From Alphaproteobacteria bacterium (lineage in GTDB: Bacteria > Pseudomonadota > Alphaproteobacteria > GCA-2731375): a stretch of DNA of 13,083 nucleotides. Under the pieces are notes generated by a model. The model saw nothing but the letters and a program-made list of their open reading frames with translations. It was not told where the DNA came from and made no database searches. The DNA is taken from the NCBI GenBank assembly GCA_030746295.1, contig JASLMY010000138.1, forward strand, positions 1 through 13,083, written 5' to 3'. Position numbers and translations under genes: made by a program. This document shows, one piece after another, positions 8,398-13,083 of the stretch (position 1 is its first letter; every line of letters begins with the position of its first letter).

Positions 8398-8799
8398 TCA
8401 GCCGACGGCGCCGAGCAGGTCTTCGAGGTGGCGGATCTTGCCTTCCGCCAGGCGGCGGGCCTCGTCGTCGGCGGCGTCTTCCAGGTCCTCGCGCGCATTC
8501 TGGATTCGTTGCTCGAGCGTCGCCCGGTCGAGCTCGGAGACCGGCACCGCTTCCTCGGCCAGGACCACCAGCTCGTCGGCGGCGATCTCGGCGACGCCGC
8601 CGGCGACGAAGATCCGCTCGTCGCCCGCATCCGTGCCGGCGACCTCGATGACGCCCGGACGCAGGCCCGAGATCATCGGGGCGTGCCCCGGCAGGACGCC
8701 GAAATCGCCCTCCATGCCCGGCACGGTCACCATCTCGGCCTCGACCGACAGCAACAGCCGCTCGGGCGAAACCAGCTCGAAGGTCAGCTTGTCGGCCAT
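8398..8799 (-). CDS. atpC: ATP synthase F1 epsilon subunit
   Basis: The 133-residue product is the epsilon subunit of the F1 central stalk, which contacts gamma and the c-ring and can inhibit ATP hydrolysis. Residues about 1-85 form the beta-sandwich domain, with FELVSPERLLLSVEAEMVTVPG at 7-28 and GDFGVLPGHAPMISGLRPG (31-49) as the clearest signature; residues about 86-133 form the C-terminal helical part. ATG at 8797-8799 has AAGGGGA upstream on the minus strand (in 8810-8818). It is the last gene of the atpH-A-G-D-C operon, 23 bases after atpD. No intrinsic terminator was recognised beyond the stop, so transcription may run into the end of rppH antisense. Confidence 0.97.
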   Translation of the reverse strand: MADKLTFELVSPERLLLSVEAEMVTVPGMEGDFGVLPGHAPMISGLRPGVIEVAGTDAGDERIFVAGGVAEIAADELVVLAEEAVPVSELDRATLEQRIQNAREDLEDAADDEARRLAEGKIRHLEDLLGAVG

Positions 8800-8822
8800 G
8801 CTTGCGAGTTCCCCTTAGGCCC

Positions 8823-11190
<2,368 letters not shown>

Positions 11191-11209
11191 CGGCTGGCGA
11201 TCCCTCGGC

Positions 11210-11282
11210 TAGTGTCCCGAATCAGAAGTTCGTAGCATTTGTGGCAAGCGCCCGACGAACTTCTGATTCGATAAGGACACTA
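11210..11282. mobile_element. Inverted-repeat element 1 in the atpA-atpG spacer, MITE-like
   Basis: A 73-base element with long complementary arms. The left arm (11210-11233) is TAGTGTCC followed by CGAATCAGAAGTTCGT; the right arm is ACGAACTTCTGATTCG (11255-11270), an unpaired ATAA (11271-11274), then GGACACTA (11275-11282). All 24 positions pair, with one 4-base bulge in the right arm and a 21-base loop (11234-11254). It has TA at both outer ends, as expected for an IS630/Tc1-type element that duplicates TA, and no room for a transposase, so a miniature non-autonomous element is the best reading. In the atp transcript it would fold into a strong hairpin just before the atpG ribosome site. 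No T-tract follows on either strand, so it is not a typical terminator. Confidence 0.7.
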
Positions 11283-11293
11283 GCAACCCTTTG

Positions 11294-11299
11294 ATTATA
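11294..11299 (-). promoter_or_regulatory. Possible -10 element (TATAAT) for atpG, between the two inverted repeats
   Basis: The complement of 11294-11299 reads TATAAT, a perfect sigma-70 -10 hexamer, pointing at atpG about 104 bases downstream. Half of it comes from the end of element 2 and half from the 15-base gap between the elements. The matching -35 position (about 11317-11322) reads AATTTC, a poor fit to TTGACA, so promoter activity is uncertain. Confidence 0.3.
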
Positions 11300-11373
11300 G
11301 TGTGGTTTAAGGATTTGAAATTCCTCACGGTGTCCATCCCAACATTAGTAGGAATTTCAAATCCACCACACTA
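11298..11373. mobile_element. Inverted-repeat element 2 in the atpA-atpG spacer, MITE-like
   Basis: A 76-base element whose left arm is TAGTGTGGT (11298-11306), an unpaired TTAA (11307-11310) and GGATTTGAAATTCCT (11311-11325); the right arm is AGGAATTTCAAATCC (11350-11364) then ACCACACTA (11365-11373). All 24 positions pair, with one 4-base bulge in the left arm and a 24-base loop (11326-11349). It shares the TAGTGT/ACACTA ends, arm length and single 4-base asymmetry with element 1, but in reverse orientation. It ends 8 bases from the atpA stop codon. It is much more AT-rich than the surrounding genes, a sign of foreign origin. No coding capacity was seen. Confidence 0.7.
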
Positions 11374-11381
11374 GGTCCGGC

Positions 11382-12910
<1,529 letters not shown>

Positions 12911-12911
<1 letters not shown>

Positions 12912-13083
12912 TACTCAACCCCTTTCATGGCGAATCTCAAGTTCTGCAATTTCGTTCTGAGCGAGGAATCGACCATCCTCGAGCCGACCCTGACGACAAG
13001 TCCGCCCAGGATGCCAGGATCGATCCGGGTCTCGACCGAAACCTCGGTCTTCATCGCGGCGGCGAGCTCGGCCCTGACGGCGG
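12911..13083 (-). CDS. atpH: ATP synthase F1 delta subunit, C-terminal end (start outside window)
   Basis: The last 56 codons of atpH run from the right edge to the TAA at 12911-12913 (complement). Delta ties the top of F1 to the peripheral stalk. The visible part reads [18 protein letters not shown], then [20 protein letters not shown] (positions just before the end) and RFAMKGVE, the typical alphaproteobacterial delta C-terminus. The frame was read by translating the complement directly; it is too short for a standard ORF list. It overlaps the atpA start by one base and is the first gene of the usual alphaproteobacterial atpHAGDC operon. Confidence 0.93.

Noticed and set aside
11210..11373. 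Intrinsic terminators for atpA or atpG
   Set aside because: The stems are strong but no run of T follows either of them on either strand, and atpG, atpD and atpC still need transcription through this spacer.

Overview
The window is high-GC bacterial DNA that reads as a chromosomal housekeeping region of an alphaproteobacterium, probably Rhodospirillales-like. This rests on the protein sequences, on the split ATP synthase operon in the order atpH-atpA-atpG-atpD-atpC, and on the gene order proA-nadD-rsfS-rlmH-gpmI-envC-ctpA-deacetylase-like-rppH. No rRNA, tRNA, CRISPR array, prophage or intact insertion sequence was found. The taxonomic call is inference, made without a database search.

Left part (2-1908, + strand): the 3' end of proA (proline synthesis), then nadD (NAD synthesis), rsfS (ribosome silencing factor) and rlmH (23S rRNA pseudouridine methyltransferase). 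The genes are close together. rsfS has no ATG, GTG or TTG start that would give a complete protein; the best start is ATA at 1029, placed by a strong Shine-Dalgarno sequence. rlmH starts with TTG.

Middle part (2061-8387, + strand): after a 152-base spacer comes a tightly coupled run of gpmI (glycolysis), an EnvC-like murein hydrolase activator, a CtpA-type S41 protease, a YibQ-like divergent polysaccharide deacetylase and the RNA pyrophosphohydrolase rppH. Several joints overlap by 4 to 14 bases. gpmI-envC-yibQ is also a neighbourhood in E. coli; here the protease gene sits inside it. Both the EnvC-like LytM domain and the YibQ-like domain lack the metal ligands of their active relatives, so this looks like a regulatory or binding envelope module rather than a set of hydrolases.

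Right part (8398-13083, - strand): the F1 part of ATP synthase, transcribed atpH (partial), atpA, atpG, atpD, atpC, converging on rppH with 10 bases between the stop codons. Subunit genes look intact with normal nucleotide-binding motifs.

The most unusual structure is in the 191-base atpA-atpG spacer. It is almost filled by two long inverted repeats (11210-11282 and 11298-11373). Both begin TAGTGT and end ACACTA, both have 24 paired positions per arm with a single 4-base bulge in one arm, and their bulged arms face each other, so the pair is a mirror image. Their terminal sequences are related (18 of 28 positions). They look like two small non-autonomous transposable elements of one family with TA ends. 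A perfect TATAAT on the minus strand lies at the junction between them, upstream of atpG.
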